Assembly: GCF_030296575.1 (NCBI RefSeq)
Contig: NZ_AP027729.1
Coordinates: forward strand, 1,364,001-1,428,000
DNA length: 64,000 bases
Direction: 5' to 3'
From: Paraoerskovia sediminicola
GTDB lineage: Bacteria; Actinomycetota; Actinomycetes; Actinomycetales; Cellulomonadaceae
Under the pieces are notes generated by a model that saw only the letters and a program-made list of their open reading frames with translations, did no database searches and was not told the origin of the DNA. Positions 50,694 to 62,096 of the stretch are shown here, in pieces. Both the position numbers and the translations under genes were made by a program. The first letter of the stretch is position 1, and every line of letters begins with the position of its first letter.

Positions 50694-51117
50694 GAGTGCT
50701 CCAAGAACGTCAGGGTGACACCGTCTTGCCCGACGATGCTGTGCTTCGGATAATGTGCCGCTCCGGCTGGTCTTCGCGTCAGCGCGCGCTACGGGTGCGA
50801 TGCACCCGCCTCGGCTCTTCACGCGTCATGCCTCGCAGCTCTCACGACATGAGGGCGCGCGACATCACCTGGAACGGCTGTACGACGTTACGCCGTCCGC
50901 CCTCGCCAAGTCAAACCTGACCGATGCGCAGCGACAGACCGCGCGACCACGCAGCGGACCGCACACCCCATCGCACAGGTTGTGGAAAACTATGTGGATA
51001 AAGGCCGGGCGGTGCCAGACTCCGGCACCGGACCTGCCCCGCTGCCTCCGCCCCCGCCCCCGCCCCCGCCCCCGCCCCCGCCCCCGCCCCCGCCCCAACG
51101 ATACGAAAGAGGCGAAC
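50694..51117. other. Left part of the origin region, upstream of dnaA
   Basis: 424 bases between rpmH and dnaA without a gene. Holds DnaA boxes at 50981-50989 (TTTTCCACA, minus) and 50993-51001 (TTATCCACA, perfect, minus), only 3 bases apart, and a GCCCCC repeat just before the dnaA start. Promoters of rpmH and dnaA must lie here but I cannot set them with confidence. Confidence 0.75.
51050..51096 (+). repeat. GCCCCC hexanucleotide tract in the dnaA leader
   Basis: Eight units: seven perfect GCCCCC and a final GCCCC, at 51050-51096, ending 21 bases before the dnaA GTG. The other strand is (GGGGGC)n, which can form G-quadruplexes. Because the copy number may be wrong in a sequence with homopolymer errors, its length is uncertain. 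Confidence 0.9.
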
Positions 51118-52556
51118 GTGCCGTCTGTCGACGACTCCATGGACGAGGTCTGGGCTCAGACCATCTCGACGCTCGAGTCGAACCCTGATCTGAGCAACCG
51201 CCAGCTGGCGTACATCCGCCTCGCCAAGCCGATGGCACTGCTCGACGACACGATGTTCCTCGCCGTCTCGCACGAGCACACCCGCTCCTACCTCGAGACG
51301 AGCGTGCGCGAGGACCTCATGGGTGCGATGGCGTCGGTGCTCGGCAGGGACGTGCGGTTCGCGATCACCGTGGACCCCCAGATCACCTCGGACCCGCCGT
51401 CCGGCCCGTCCCGCGACGTCGATGACGACCGCGCGCCCGGTCCCGACGAGCTGCGGACCGACGGGCCGCCGTCCGAGGACCCGGCGCCCGCGGACCGGGA
51501 GCCACCCCGGCGACCGGCGGAGCCCTCCCGACTGAACCCGAAGTACGTCTTCGAGACCTTCGTCATCGGCGCGTCCAACAGGTTCGCCCACGCGGCGGCC
51601 GTGGCGGTGGCCGAGGCGCCGGCGAAGGCCTACAACCCGCTGTTCATCTACGGCGACTCCGGGCTGGGCAAGACCCACCTGCTGCACGCGATAGGTCACT
51701 ACGCGCACAACCTGTACCCGCACGTCCGCGTGCGGTACGTGAACTCGGAGGAGTTCACGAACGACTTCATCAACTCGATCGGTGAGGGCAAGGCGGGTTC
51801 TTTCCAGCGCCGGTACCGCGATGTCGACGTGCTGCTCATCGACGACATCCAGTTCCTGCAGGGCAAGGAACAGACGATGGAGGAGTTCTTCCACACGTTC
51901 AACGCCCTGCACAACGCGAACAAGCAGGTCGTGATCACGTCGGACCTGCCCCCAAGCAGCTCGCCGGCTTCGAGGACCGGCTCCGGTCCAGGTTCGAGTG
52001 GGGCCTGATCACCGACGTCCAGCCGCCGGACCTCGAGACCCGCATCGCGATCCTGCGCAAGAAGGCGTCGAACGAGAACCTGGCTGCGCCGGCCGACGTC
52101 CTGTCGTACATCGGGTCGAGGATCTCGACGAACATCCGCGAGCTCGAGGGCGCGCTGATCCGCGTCACCGCGTTCGCGAACCTGAACCGGCAGCAGGTCG
52201 ACCTGGCACTGGCCGAGATCGTGCTCAAGGACCTGATCACGGACGACGACACCGCCGAGATCACGCCGGCAGACGTGATCGCCCAGACCGCCGGTTACTT
52301 CGGTCTCACCATCGACGACCTCTGCGGCAGCTCCAGGTCACGCGTCCTGGTGACCGCGCGGCAGATCGCGATGTACCTGTGCCGTGAGCTGACGGACCTG
52401 TCGTTGCCGAAGATCGGCCAGCAGTTCGGCGGTCGGGACCACACCACGGTGATGCACGCGAACCGCAAGATCGCTGACCAGATGGCCGAGCGTCGCTCGA
52501 CCTACAACCAGGTCACAGAGCTGACCAGCCGGATCAAGCAGCAGCGCAGGCCCTGA
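51118..52556 (+). CDS. dnaA: Replication initiator DnaA, frameshifted in this sequence
   Basis: Binds DnaA boxes and opens oriC. About 479 residues from GTG 51118 (AAAGAGG upstream). Domain I starts [20 protein letters not shown]; acidic/Pro-rich linker; domain III with Walker [21 protein letters not shown] and Walker [21 protein letters not shown]; domain IV with the DNA-binding signature [20 protein letters not shown]. The frame breaks in the C-run 51949-51953; one more C gives [20 protein letters not shown]. Since dnaA is essential, this is a sequence error. Confidence 0.96.
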
Positions 52557-53045
52557 GCGTCGTTCGGCCTCGGTCCCCTGATGAAGGTGTGTGTATTTCT
52601 CCGAGGTAGATGGTTCGTCGTCGTCATCGCACCTGTGGAACCTGTGGATCGAGCCTCTCGCCGCAGGTCAGAGGCCTTTTCTGGTTGTGCGCGGCGGTGT
52701 GGCCCGGGTGTGGAGAAGTCGCAGTGGTTGGGGATATCGCCCGGACGTCCACTCTTCGTCCACCGAGAGGGAACCGTGCGTCCACATCGAGAGGCCGCTC
52801 GTCCACAGTTATCCACAGCGCTGTACACAGCTGTGCACATTCCCCCAGGTGACGGGCACGGTTCGAGCTCTGTCCATGACTGGTTCACCCTGGGGTCACG
52901 CGATCCGGGGCCCGTGCCGGCAACCGTCGTCCGCAGGCGACGATCGTCATCGGGATCGGCCATACTTGTCCTCGCGTAGTGTGGAGAGACCGGTGCGCGT
53001 GTGCGTCCTGGCCGGTGCGAGCGATGCCGATGAGAGGTTCTAGGG
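52557..53045. other. Chromosomal replication origin oriC (dnaA-dnaN spacer)
   Basis: 489 bases without a gene, with many DnaA boxes: TTATCCACA at 52809-52817 (perfect), TCGTCCACA at 52799-52807 just 1 base before it, GCGTCCACA 52778-52786, TTCTCCACA 52709-52717 (minus), CGATCCACA 52643-52651 (minus), and degenerate copies at 52634, 52756 and 52820-52840. This is the usual actinobacterial oriC position. No strong AT-rich stretch stands out, in line with the high GC content. Confidence 0.9.
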
Positions 53046-54176
53046 ATGAAGTTCAGGGTTGAGCGAGACGTGCTGGCCGAAGCGGTGACGTGGACGGCCC
53101 GGACCCTCCCGACCCGCCCGCCCGCTCCGGTTCTCGCCGGCGTCCGGATCGAGGCGGACACGGCCGGCTCGCTGAGCCTGTCGAGCTTCGACTACGAGGT
53201 CTCGGCACGCTCGGAGATCCCCGCTGAGGTCGGTGAGGCGGGCACGGTCCTCGTCTCCGGCCGGCTGCTCGCCGAGATCTCCCGTGCGCTGCCCGCGAAG
53301 CCCGTCGACGTCTCCCTCGACGGGACCAAGGTCGTCGTGACCTGCGGTGCGAGCCGGTTCACGCTGCTGACCATGCCGGTCGAGGACTACCCGGCGCTGC
53401 CGACGATGCCGGAGATCACGGGCACGGTCGACGGTGACGAGCTCACCAGCGCCGTCGCGCAGGTGGGTGTCGCGGCGAGCAGGGACGACACGCTCCCGCT
53501 GCTCACGGGCGTCCGCATGGAGATCGAGGGCGAGAACATCACGCTCCTGGCCACCGACCGGTACCGGCTCGCGCTCCGTGAGATGACCTGGAGCCCTGCG
53601 GCGCCCGGCTTCTCGTCCGTCGCGCTCGTCCGGGCCCGCACCCTCAGCGACGTCGCGAAGTCCCTCGGGGGTTCGTCGTCCGTGAGCGTGGCACTGAGCA
53701 CCGGGTCCGGGGTCGATCTCATCGGGTTCGAGGCCGGCGGCCGGCACACGACGTCGCAGCTCGTCGACGGCGACTATCCGCCGGTGCGCAGGCTCTTCCC
53801 GTCCGAGACGCCGATCCACGCCGTCGTCCCGACGAGCGCCCTCATGGAGGCGGCCAAGCGGGTCGCGCTCGTCGCCGAGCGCAACACCCCGATCCGCCTG
53901 TCCTTCAGCGACGGACAGGTCGTCCTGGACGCCGGGCAGGGGGACGACGCACAGGCGAGCGAGGCGCTCGAGGCGGTCCTCGAGGGCGAGGAGATCTCCG
54001 TCGCCTTCAACCCCCAGTTCCTGCTCGACGGCTTGGGCGCGCTGGGCTCCGACTTCGTCCGCATGGGATTCACGCACCCCAACAAGCCGGTCGAGTTCAT
54101 GGGTCAGGACTCGCTCGACGGCGAACCCGACACGACCTATCGCTACCTGCTCGTCCCCATCCGGTTCGCCGGCTGA
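53046..54176 (+). CDS. dnaN: DNA polymerase III sliding clamp (beta subunit)
   Basis: 376-residue ring subunit, three similar domains. MKFRVERDVLAEAVTWTART starts the first; VEDYPALPTMPEITG; LLATDRYRLALREMTWSPAA; the end YRYLLVPIRFAG is the conserved C terminus that contacts clamp loader and clients (usual MPIRL, here VPIRF). ATG 53046. Intact. Confidence 0.98.
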   Translation: MKFRVERDVLAEAVTWTARTLPTRPPAPVLAGVRIEADTAGSLSLSSFDYEVSARSEIPAEVGEAGTVLVSGRLLAEISRALPAKPVDVSLDGTKVVVTCGASRFTLLTMPVEDYPALPTMPEITGTVDGDELTSAVAQVGVAASRDDTLPLLTGVRMEIEGENITLLATDRYRLALREMTWSPAAPGFSSVALVRARTLSDVAKSLGGSSSVSVALSTGSGVDLIGFEAGGRHTTSQLVDGDYPPVRRLFPSETPIHAVVPTSALMEAAKRVALVAERNTPIRLSFSDGQVVLDAGQGDDAQASEALEAVLEGEEISVAFNPQFLLDGLGALGSDFVRMGFTHPNKPVEFMGQDSLDGEPDTTYRYLLVPIRFAG

Positions 54177-54211
54177 GCACCTCTGCAGGTCCTGTCGAAG
54201 GAGAGAGCATC

Positions 54212-55119
54212 GTGACGGACACCGCACTCCACATCGGTCTTGTCGGTCTCGGCAAGATGGGCGCGAACATGCGTACGCGCCTGCGTCGCGCCGGGATCGA
54301 GGTCACCGGGTACGACCGCAACCCTGAGGTGTCGGACGCCGGTTCGGTGGCCGAGATGGTCGCGAGCCTTCCCGAGGGCACCAGGATCGTGTGGGTCATG
54401 GTCCCGTCCGGTGCGCCGACCCGTGGGGTCGTCGACGAGCTGACCGACCTCCTGGTTGCCGGTGACGTCGTGATCGAGGGCGGGAACTCGCACTTCGGCG
54501 ACGACGCAGTCCACGCGAAGCAGCTCGCCGAGCGCGGCATCGGGTACGTGGACGCCGGCGTCTCCGGAGGCATCTGGGGTCTGGAGAACGGCTACGGGCT
54601 CATGGTCGGTGGGTCCCCGGAGCACGTCGAGGCGACTCTCCCGGTCTTCGACGCCCTTCGCCCGGACGGTCCGCGCGAGGAGGGGTTCGTCCACGCCGGC
54701 GAGGTCGGTGCCGGCCACTACGCGAAGATGGTGCACAACGGCATCGAGTACGGCCTCATGCAGGCGTACGCCGAGGGCTTCGAGCTGCTCGAGGCCAAGG
54801 ACATCGTGACCGACGTGCCGGGCACCCTCAAGGCCTGGTCCCGCGGGACCGTCGTGCGGTCGTGGCTCCTGGACCTCCTCGTCCTGGCTCTGGAGCAGGA
54901 CCCGGGGCTGAACGACATCAGCGACTGGGTCGAGGACTCCGGCGAGGGCCGGTGGACCGTCGACGAGGCCATCGACAGCGCCGTCCCCGTCCCGGTGATC
55001 TCGGCGGCTCTGTTCGCCCGGTTCGCCTCACGGCAGGGGGCCTCCCCCGCGATGAAGGCCGTCGCCGCGCTGCGTCAGCAGTTCGGGGGCACGCCACGAA
55101 GCCCTCCGCCGACGGCTGA
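54212..55119 (+). CDS. gnd: 6-phosphogluconate dehydrogenase, decarboxylating (short GndA type), frameshifted
   Basis: Oxidative pentose-phosphate step from 6-phosphogluconate to ribulose-5-phosphate. 302 residues, the short form usual in actinobacteria. [20 protein letters not shown] binds the cofactor; [40 protein letters not shown] with the catalytic Lys and the His-Asn pair. The frame breaks in the G-run 55085-55089; one more G gives [13 protein letters not shown] and TGA at 55119. GTG 54212 has AAGGAGAGAG. Its place between dnaN and recF is standard in actinobacteria. Confidence 0.96.
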
Positions 55120-55148
55120 CCTGTGCACCGGCGTTCCGCTGCACGCTG

Positions 55149-56441
55149 ATGCACCTTTCCCACCTGTCCCTGGTCGACTTCCGCTCCTACGCCTCGGTCG
55201 ACGTCGAGCTCGACCCGGGGATCAACACGTTCGTCGGTCCCAACGGGCAGGGCAAGACCAACCTCGTCGAGGCTGCCGGCTACCTGGCCACCCTGGGGAG
55301 CCACCGCGTCTCGACCGACGCCGCGCTGGTGCGGGCCGGTGCGGACCGCGGGATCGTGCGCGCCCGGGTCGTGCGCGGCGACCGGGCGCAGACGGTCGAG
55401 GTCGAGGTCTCCCCCGGCAGGGCGAACCGCGCGCGGATCAACCGTGGGTCCCCCGGCCGGGCCCGTGACGTCCTCGGGATCGTGCGCACGGTGCTCTTCG
55501 CGCCCGAGGACCTGGCCCTGGTCAAGGGCGACCCGGACGGCAGACGACGGTTCCTCGACCAACTGGTCGTGCTGCTCGTGCCGAGGGCCGCAGCGTTGCT
55601 GGCGGACTACGACAAGGTCCTGCGCCAGCGCAACGCGCTGCTCAAGAGCGCGGGGACGCGGCGCGGCCGGCGCGGACGCAACCCCTCCACGGACGTACCG
55701 GCCGGCGGTGCTGACGGGCCGTCGTCCGGCACCGAGGGGGCATCTGCGCTGGCGACCCTCGACGTCTGGGACGAGAGGCTGGCCGGTCTGGGCGCGCAGG
55801 TCCTCGCCTTGCGGCTGGAGGTCGTCGCGGCGCTGACCCCATACGTGGCCCAGGCATATGCCGAGCTCAGCGGGTCGCAGGGTGACGCCCGGATGGTCTA
55901 TCGCTCCTCGGTCGACGACGTGCTCGGCGAGATCGCGGAGAGCCTGGCCGAGAGGTCTGACGACCCGGCCGAAGGGCCCGAGACACAGCCGCTCGGGATC
56001 GAAGGTCGGCTGCGGCAGGCGCTGGCCGAGCAACGCGGCAGGGAGCTCGAGCGGGGCGTGACGCTGGTCGGTCCGCACCGGGACGACCTCGTGCTGACGC
56101 TCGCGGACCTGCCCGCGAAGGGATATGCCAGCCACGGGGAGTCGTGGTCCTTCGCTCTCGCCCTGCGGCTCGCCTCCTACCGGGTGATGACGACCGGGGT
56201 GCCGGACGAGCTGGTCCTGCTGGCGGGTGCCGCCGACTGGGGTCCCGACGGTGAACCCGTCCTCGTGCTCGACGACGTCTTCGCCGAGCTCGACGCGCGG
56301 CGGCGAGAACGGCTCGCGGCACTCGTTGCCGACGCCGGGCAGGTTCTCATCACGGCCGCGGTGGGCGAGGACATCCCGGCGATCCTCGCCGGAGCGCGGT
56401 TCGAGGTCTCGACGGGGACGGTGGTCCGTGAGCCCGGATGA
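55149..56441 (+). CDS. recF: DNA replication and repair protein RecF
   Basis: SMC-like ATPase that loads RecA at gaps. 430 residues. [20 protein letters not shown]; Walker [21 protein letters not shown]; signature [20 protein letters not shown]; Walker [22 protein letters not shown] linker rich in Arg/Gly/Ser ([19 protein letters not shown]) extends the coiled region. Intact. The next start overlaps the stop by 14 bases. Confidence 0.97.
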   Translation: MHLSHLSLVDFRSYASVDVELDPGINTFVGPNGQGKTNLVEAAGYLATLGSHRVSTDAALVRAGADRGIVRARVVRGDRAQTVEVEVSPGRANRARINRGSPGRARDVLGIVRTVLFAPEDLALVKGDPDGRRRFLDQLVVLLVPRAAALLADYDKVLRQRNALLKSAGTRRGRRGRNPSTDVPAGGADGPSSGTEGASALATLDVWDERLAGLGAQVLALRLEVVAALTPYVAQAYAELSGSQGDARMVYRSSVDDVLGEIAESLAERSDDPAEGPETQPLGIEGRLRQALAEQRGRELERGVTLVGPHRDDLVLTLADLPAKGYASHGESWSFALALRLASYRVMTTGVPDELVLLAGAADWGPDGEPVLVLDDVFAELDARRRERLAALVADAGQVLITAAVGEDIPAILAGARFEVSTGTVVREPG

Positions 56442-57032
56442 CGCGGACGAGAGCGACGTGACACGGCAGGACGAGCCCACGGAGTCGGACGAGCAGGGAG
56501 TGTCGGGACCTGCCGAGTCGACGCCCGTGGGTGACCGGATCGAGCTCACTCCCCGGCCGTCGTCGCGCGACAGGCCCTCGACCGGGCGCGTGCGGCGGCG
56601 CGGGCCAAGGGCCTGAGGCCCGGGAAGCGGGCGCCGAACCCGCTCGCCGACGGGCCTCGCGCCACCGGTCCCGGAGCGCGGGACCCCCAGCTCTTCGGGG
56701 ACGTCGTGACGAACTTCCTCAGCCATCGTGGGTGGACCCCCGACGTCACGGTCGGTGGCGTGATCGGTCGGTGGCGCGAGGTCGTCGGCGACCAGGTCGC
56801 GGACCACTGCGAGCCGGAGTCGTTCGACGCGGGCGTCCTGGTCGTGCGAGCCGACTCGACCGCGTGGGCGACCCAGGTGAAGATTCTCGTGCCGCGGCTC
56901 CTCGAGCGTCTCGCGCAGGAGGTGGGGGACGGCGTCGTGTCGTCGGTGACGGTGCTCGGCCCGGTCGGGCACTCGTTCCGACGGGGTCCCCGGACGGTGC
57001 GCGGGCGGGGACCGCGCGACACCTGGGGCTGA
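56428..57032 (+). CDS. DUF721 (DciA-like) protein, frameshifted in this sequence
   Basis: About 201 residues. DciA-type proteins load DnaB in bacteria without DnaC; this is the homolog of Rv0004. GTG 56428 overlaps recF. Acidic N terminus, then [20 protein letters not shown], then [20 protein letters not shown] and [20 protein letters not shown] (the DUF721 core). The frame breaks at the C-run 56551-56554. Sits between recF and gyrB as usual. Confidence 0.88.
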
Positions 57033-57280
57033 CCCGCGGCGGTTGTACAGACCATGCCGACGGAGCCTGGTGCAACCTGTGGAGAAGTGCTGTGGAGGGG
57101 CCCGCAGATCCCTAGAAATCCTGGGTTTCCGGGTAGTATGGACAGGTCAGTCCGGCACTCGCTCCACCGCCCAGGCTCACCGCCCCGCGGTGGTCGCCAG
57201 CGGTCGTGCGCTGCCGGGACCGTGATCCGTGCGGACACTTCCGACGAGGCAGTCCGCGATGACGAGGAGCTCTCCACCCC

Positions 57281-59377
57281 GTGGCAGAACACGACAACCC
57301 CAACGTTCCCGCGCCGTCCGACACCCCGGACGTGACGCCCGACGACGCGGGGGACCTCGCTCCTGCGGTGGCGGCACCCGGTGGTTCCGGGTACGAGGCG
57401 AGCAACATCACCGTGCTCGAGGGCCTCGAGGCCGTGCGGAAGCGTCCGGGGATGTACATCGGCTCGACCGGTGAACGTGGGCTCCACCACCTGGTGTACG
57501 AGGTTGTGGACAACTCTGTGGACGAGGCCCTTGCCGGCCACGCCGACACGATCGATGTGACACTTCTCGCAGACGGCGGTGTACGGGTCTCGGACAACGG
57601 TCGTGGGATCCCCGTCGCGATCCACCCGACGGAGGGCAAGCCGACCGTCGAGGTCGTCATGACGATCCTCCACGCCGGCGGGAAGTTCGGCGGCGGCGGG
57701 TACGCGGTCTCGGGTGGGCTCCACGGCGTCGGCATCTCGGTCGTGAACGCGCTCTCGGCACGCGTGGTCACCGAGGTGAGCCGCGACGGGCACGTCTGGC
57801 GGCAGGAGTTCGCCGAGGGCGGCAAGCCGGTGACGACGCTCGTCCAGGGCGCGGCGACCACGGAGACCGGCACGACGCAGACGTTCTGGGCCGACGGGAC
57901 GATCTTCGAGACCACCGTCTACGACTTCGAGACGCTGCGTGCGCGGTTCCAGCAGATGTGCTTCCTCAACAAGGGGCTGCGCATCACCCTGACGGACGAG
58001 CGGATCGAGCACCTCGACACCGACGACGAGGTCGCAGGCGACGAGACGACGGACGAAACCGCCGTACACAAGGCCAGGGTCGTCTCGTACAAGTACGACG
58101 GCGGCCTGGTGGACTACGTCGAGCACCTGAACTCGGCGAAGAAGGTCGACCTGGTGCACGCCGAGATCATCGACTTCGAGTCCGAGGACGACAGCCGCAA
58201 GATCTCCGCAGAGATCGCCCTCCAGTGGACGAGCGCCTACTCCGAGTCCGTCCACACCTACGCCAACACGATCTCGACGACCGAGGGCGGCACCCACGAG
58301 GAGGGCTTCCGTTCCGCGATGACGTCGCTGGTCAACAGCTACGCGCGGGACAAAGGGATCCTCAAGGAGAAGGACGACAACCTCACGGGCGACGACATCC
58401 GCGAGGGCCTGACGGCCGTCATCTCCGTCAAGCTCGCCGAGCCGCAGTTCGAGGGCCAGACCAAGACGAAGCTCGGCAACACCGAGGCCAAGACCTTCGT
58501 CCAGCGCATCGTCCGTGAGCGCCTCACCGACTGGTTCGACTCGCACCCGAACGAGGCCCGCGACATCATCCGCAAGGCCATCCAGGCGTCGCAGGCGCGC
58601 ATGGCCGCCCGCAAGGCCCGTGAGGCGACGCGCCGCAAGGGCCTCCTCGAGTCCGGGGGCATGCCCGGCAAGCTCCGGGACTGCCAGTCGAACAACCCCG
58701 AGGAGTGCGAGGTCTACATCGTCGAGGGTGACTCCGCCGGCGGTTCCGCTGTCCGCGGCCGCAACCCCAGGGTCCAGGCGATCCTCCCGATCCGCGGCAA
58801 GATCCTCAACGTGGAGCGGGCGCGCCTCGACAAGGCGCTCGGCAACCAGGAGGTCCAGGCGCTCATCACGGCCTTCGGTACCGGGATCGGCGAGGACTTC
58901 GACATCTCGAAGCTCAGGTACCACAAGATCGTGCTGATGGCCGACGCCGACGTGGACGGCCAGCACATCAGCACCCTCCTGCTCACCCTGCTGTTCCGCT
59001 ACATGCGACCGCTCATCGAGCACGGGCACGTGTACCTCGCGCAGCCGCCGCTGTACCGGCTCAAGTGGTCCAACGCGCCGCACGACTACGTGTACACCGA
59101 CAAGGAGCGCGACGTGTTCCTCGCGGCCGGTCACGCCGAGGGCAAGAAGATCCCCAAGGACAACGGGATCCAGCGCTACAAGGGTCTCGGCGAGATGGAC
59201 TACTCGGAGCTGTGGGACACCACGATGGACCCCGAGCACCGGACGCTGCTGCAGGTCACGATGGACGACGGCGCCGCCGCGGACGAGATCTTCGCGGTGC
59301 TGATGGGCGAGGACGTCGAGTCGCGACGCAGCTTCATCCAGCGCAACGCCAAGGACGTGCGGTTCTTGGACATCTAG
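57281..59377 (+). CDS. gyrB: DNA gyrase subunit B
   Basis: ATPase subunit of DNA gyrase. 698 residues from GTG 57281 (GACGAGGAGC upstream). [23 protein letters not shown] site [65 protein letters not shown] and [21 protein letters not shown] terminus [15 protein letters not shown] short acidic insert [16 protein letters not shown] lies in the transducer domain. Intact. The spacer 57033-57280 has a candidate -10 (TAGTAT near 57134) but no gene. Confidence 0.98.
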   Translation: MAEHDNPNVPAPSDTPDVTPDDAGDLAPAVAAPGGSGYEASNITVLEGLEAVRKRPGMYIGSTGERGLHHLVYEVVDNSVDEALAGHADTIDVTLLADGGVRVSDNGRGIPVAIHPTEGKPTVEVVMTILHAGGKFGGGGYAVSGGLHGVGISVVNALSARVVTEVSRDGHVWRQEFAEGGKPVTTLVQGAATTETGTTQTFWADGTIFETTVYDFETLRARFQQMCFLNKGLRITLTDERIEHLDTDDEVAGDETTDETAVHKARVVSYKYDGGLVDYVEHLNSAKKVDLVHAEIIDFESEDDSRKISAEIALQWTSAYSESVHTYANTISTTEGGTHEEGFRSAMTSLVNSYARDKGILKEKDDNLTGDDIREGLTAVISVKLAEPQFEGQTKTKLGNTEAKTFVQRIVRERLTDWFDSHPNEARDIIRKAIQASQARMAARKAREATRRKGLLESGGMPGKLRDCQSNNPEECEVYIVEGDSAGGSAVRGRNPRVQAILPIRGKILNVERARLDKALGNQEVQALITAFGTGIGEDFDISKLRYHKIVLMADADVDGQHISTLLLTLLFRYMRPLIEHGHVYLAQPPLYRLKWSNAPHDYVYTDKERDVFLAAGHAEGKKIPKDNGIQRYKGLGEMDYSELWDTTMDPEHRTLLQVTMDDGAAADEIFAVLMGEDVESRRSFIQRNAKDVRFLDI

Positions 59378-59435
59378 CCCTGCGTGGGAGCGCACGAACT
59401 TCTTGAGACGTACGACAGACAGGACGAGGTAGACG

Positions 59436-62093
59436 GTGAGCGACGAGACTCCCCCGCAGGGACCGGACGACACGACGGCGGACGGCACGCCCGTCCCCAC
59501 GGGCGAGGCTGCCGTGGAGGCTGCGGCGGCGCTGGCCGTCCAGCACGGCCGAGTCGAGCCGGTGGACCTGCAGCTCGAGATGCAGCGGTCCTACCTGGAC
59601 TACGCGATGAGCGTCATCGTGGGTCGCGCGCTGCCGGAGGTCCGGGACGGGCTCAAGCCGGTGCACCGGCGCGTCCTGTACGCGATGTACGACGGCGGCT
59701 ACCGCCCCGACCGCTCGTACTCGAAGTGCAGCCGCGTCGTCGGCGACGTCATGGGAAAGTTCCACCCGCACGGTGACTCGGCGATCTACGACGCGCTCGT
59801 GCGCCTGGTGCAGGACTGGTCGATGCGCTACCCGCTCGTCGCCGGCCAGGGGAACTTCGGCTCCCCCGGCAACGACCCCGCGGCAGCGCCTCGATACACC
59901 GAGTGCCGCATGGCGCCGCTGGCCATGGAGATGGTCCGCGACATCGACAAGGACACCGTCGACTTCGGCGACAACTACGACGGTCGCACCCAGGAACCCC
60001 TGATCCTGCCCTCCAGGTTCCCGAACCTGCTGGTCAACGGCTCGGCGGGCATCGCGGTCGGCATGGCCACGAACATCCCGCCCCACAACCTGCGCGAGGT
60101 CGCGGAGGGCGTCCGCTGGCACCTCGCGCACCCGGAGGCGAGCCGCGAGGACCTCCTCGAGGCGCTGCTGCAGCGCATCAAGGGGCCGGACTTCCCGACG
60201 GGCGCGACGATCCTCGGCCACAAGGGGATCGAGGAGGCGTACCGGACGGGCCGAGGCTCGATCACGATGCGCGCCGTGGTCAACGTCGAGGAGATCCAGA
60301 ACCGGATCTGCCTCGTCATCACCGAGCTCCCGTACCAGGTCAACCCGGACAACCTCGCCCTGAAGATCGCCGACCTCGTCAAGGACGGGCGGATGCAGGG
60401 CATCGCGGACATCCGCGACGAGACGTCCGGTCGCACCGGCCAGCGCCTCGTGATCGTGCTCAAGCGCGACGCCGTCGCGAAGGTCGTCCTCAACAACCTG
60501 TACAAGCACACGCAGCTCCAGGACAACTTCGGCGCGAACATGCTCGCGCTGGTCGACGGCGTGCCCCGCACGCTCAGCCTGGACGCGTTCATCCGGCACT
60601 GGACGACGCACCAGATCGACGTCGTCGTGCGCCGCACGGCCTACCTGCTGCGCGAGGCCGAGAAGTCGATCCACATCTTCCGCGGCTACCTGAAGGCTCT
60701 CGACGCCCTCGACGAGGTCATCGCCCTGATCCGCCGCTCCCCCGACGCCGACCAGGCGCGCACGGGGCTGATGGACCTCCTCGCGATCGACGAGCTCCAG
60801 GCGACCGCGATCCTCAACATGCAGCTCCGCCGGCTCGCGGCGCTCCAGCGCCAGCAGATCATCGACGAGCACGACAAGCTCGCCCGCGAGATCGCCGAGT
60901 ACCAGGAGATCCTGGCGTCGCCGCAGCGGCAGCGCCAGATCGTCGGCGACGAGATGGACGAGATCGTCTCCCGGTACGGCGACGAGCGTCGGACGACGAT
61001 CCTCCCCTACGACGGCGACGTCTCCATGGAGGACCTCATCGCCGAGGAGGAGGTCGTCGTCACGATCACCCGTGGTGGGTACGTCAAGCGCACCCGCAGC
61101 GACGCCTACAGAGCGCAGCGGCGCGGCGGTAAGGGTGTCCGTGGCGCGAACCTGCGCGAGGACGACCTCGTGGACCAGTTCTTCGTCACCACGACGCACC
61201 ACTGGCTGCTGTTCTTCACGAACCTCGGTCGCGTATACCGGGCGAAGGCGTACGAGCTCCCCGAGGGTGGCCGCGACGCGAAGGGGCAGCACGTCGCGAA
61301 CCTGCTCGCGTTCCAGCCGGACGAGCACATCGCCCAGGTCCTGAGCATGCGCGACTACGACGCGGCCGACTACCTGGTCCTGGCCACGCGCCGTGGTCTC
61401 GTGAAGAAGACGCGGCTCGAGGAGTACAACTCCCCGCGTACCGGCGGTCTCATCGCCATCAACCTGCGCACGGACGACGACGGCGTGATCGACGAGCTCG
61501 TCTCCGCGCGCCTCGTGGACGCGGACGACGACATGATCCTCGTCTCGCGCAAGGGTCAGTCCATCAGGTTCCACGCCGACGACGACGCGATGCGGCCGCT
61601 CGGCCGATCGACCTCCGGCGTCACCGGCATGAAGTTCCGGGACGACGACGAGCTGCTCTCGGCGGACGTCGTGGTGCCGGGCTCTCACCTGTTCGTGGTC
61701 ACCGAGGGCGGTTTTGCGAAGCGCACCGACATCGACGAGTACCGCGTCCAAGGACGTGGTGGCCTCGGGATCAAGGTGGCCAACCTCGTGGAGGCCCGCG
61801 GGAACCTGGTCGCGGCACTGATCACGGAGGGCGACGACGAGGTCCTCGTGATCATGGGCAACGGCAAGATCGTCAGGTCTGCCGTCGCGGAGGTGAACCT
61901 CACCGGGCGTAACACCCAGGGCGTCACGTTCGCCAAGCCCGGCAAGGGCGACCGGATCATCGCCGTCGCCCGGAACGTCGAACGTCAGCTCGCGGCGGAT
62001 GGCGATAGCGTGAGCGAGGATGAGGTGAGCGCCGAGCCGAGCGACACCGCAGCGGCGGCGGACGAGCCCGCCGGGACGACCGAGGAGGCGTAG
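59436..62093 (+). CDS. gyrA: DNA gyrase subunit A
   Basis: DNA cleavage subunit, 885 residues from GTG 59436. [20 protein letters not shown]; quinolone region [17 protein letters not shown], with Ser and Asp in the wild-type (sensitive) states; active Tyr in [10 protein letters not shown]; GyrA box [10 protein letters not shown]; six beta-pinwheel blades after residue 510. The C-terminal tail is acidic. Follows gyrB by 58 bases; same operon. Confidence 0.98.
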   Translation: MSDETPPQGPDDTTADGTPVPTGEAAVEAAAALAVQHGRVEPVDLQLEMQRSYLDYAMSVIVGRALPEVRDGLKPVHRRVLYAMYDGGYRPDRSYSKCSRVVGDVMGKFHPHGDSAIYDALVRLVQDWSMRYPLVAGQGNFGSPGNDPAAAPRYTECRMAPLAMEMVRDIDKDTVDFGDNYDGRTQEPLILPSRFPNLLVNGSAGIAVGMATNIPPHNLREVAEGVRWHLAHPEASREDLLEALLQRIKGPDFPTGATILGHKGIEEAYRTGRGSITMRAVVNVEEIQNRICLVITELPYQVNPDNLALKIADLVKDGRMQGIADIRDETSGRTGQRLVIVLKRDAVAKVVLNNLYKHTQLQDNFGANMLALVDGVPRTLSLDAFIRHWTTHQIDVVVRRTAYLLREAEKSIHIFRGYLKALDALDEVIALIRRSPDADQARTGLMDLLAIDELQATAILNMQLRRLAALQRQQIIDEHDKLAREIAEYQEILASPQRQRQIVGDEMDEIVSRYGDERRTTILPYDGDVSMEDLIAEEEVVVTITRGGYVKRTRSDAYRAQRRGGKGVRGANLREDDLVDQFFVTTTHHWLLFFTNLGRVYRAKAYELPEGGRDAKGQHVANLLAFQPDEHIAQVLSMRDYDAADYLVLATRRGLVKKTRLEEYNSPRTGGLIAINLRTDDDGVIDELVSARLVDADDDMILVSRKGQSIRFHADDDAMRPLGRSTSGVTGMKFRDDDELLSADVVVPGSHLFVVTEGGFAKRTDIDEYRVQGRGGLGIKVANLVEARGNLVAALITEGDDEVLVIMGNGKIVRSAVAEVNLTGRNTQGVTFAKPGKGDRIIAVARNVERQLAADGDSVSEDEVSAEPSDTAAAADEPAGTTEEA

Positions 62094-62096
62094 ACG

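Noticed and set aside
51118..52008. Truncated dnaA as a real pseudogene with a second dnaA elsewhere
   Set aside because: The C-terminal half follows intact in the next frame after a 5-C run, and the same defect recurs in many genes; a sequencing deletion is simpler.
57033..57280. Extra small gene between DUF721 and gyrB
   Set aside because: Short frames here lack an RBS and overlap the gyrB start; only promoter-like sequence is supported.
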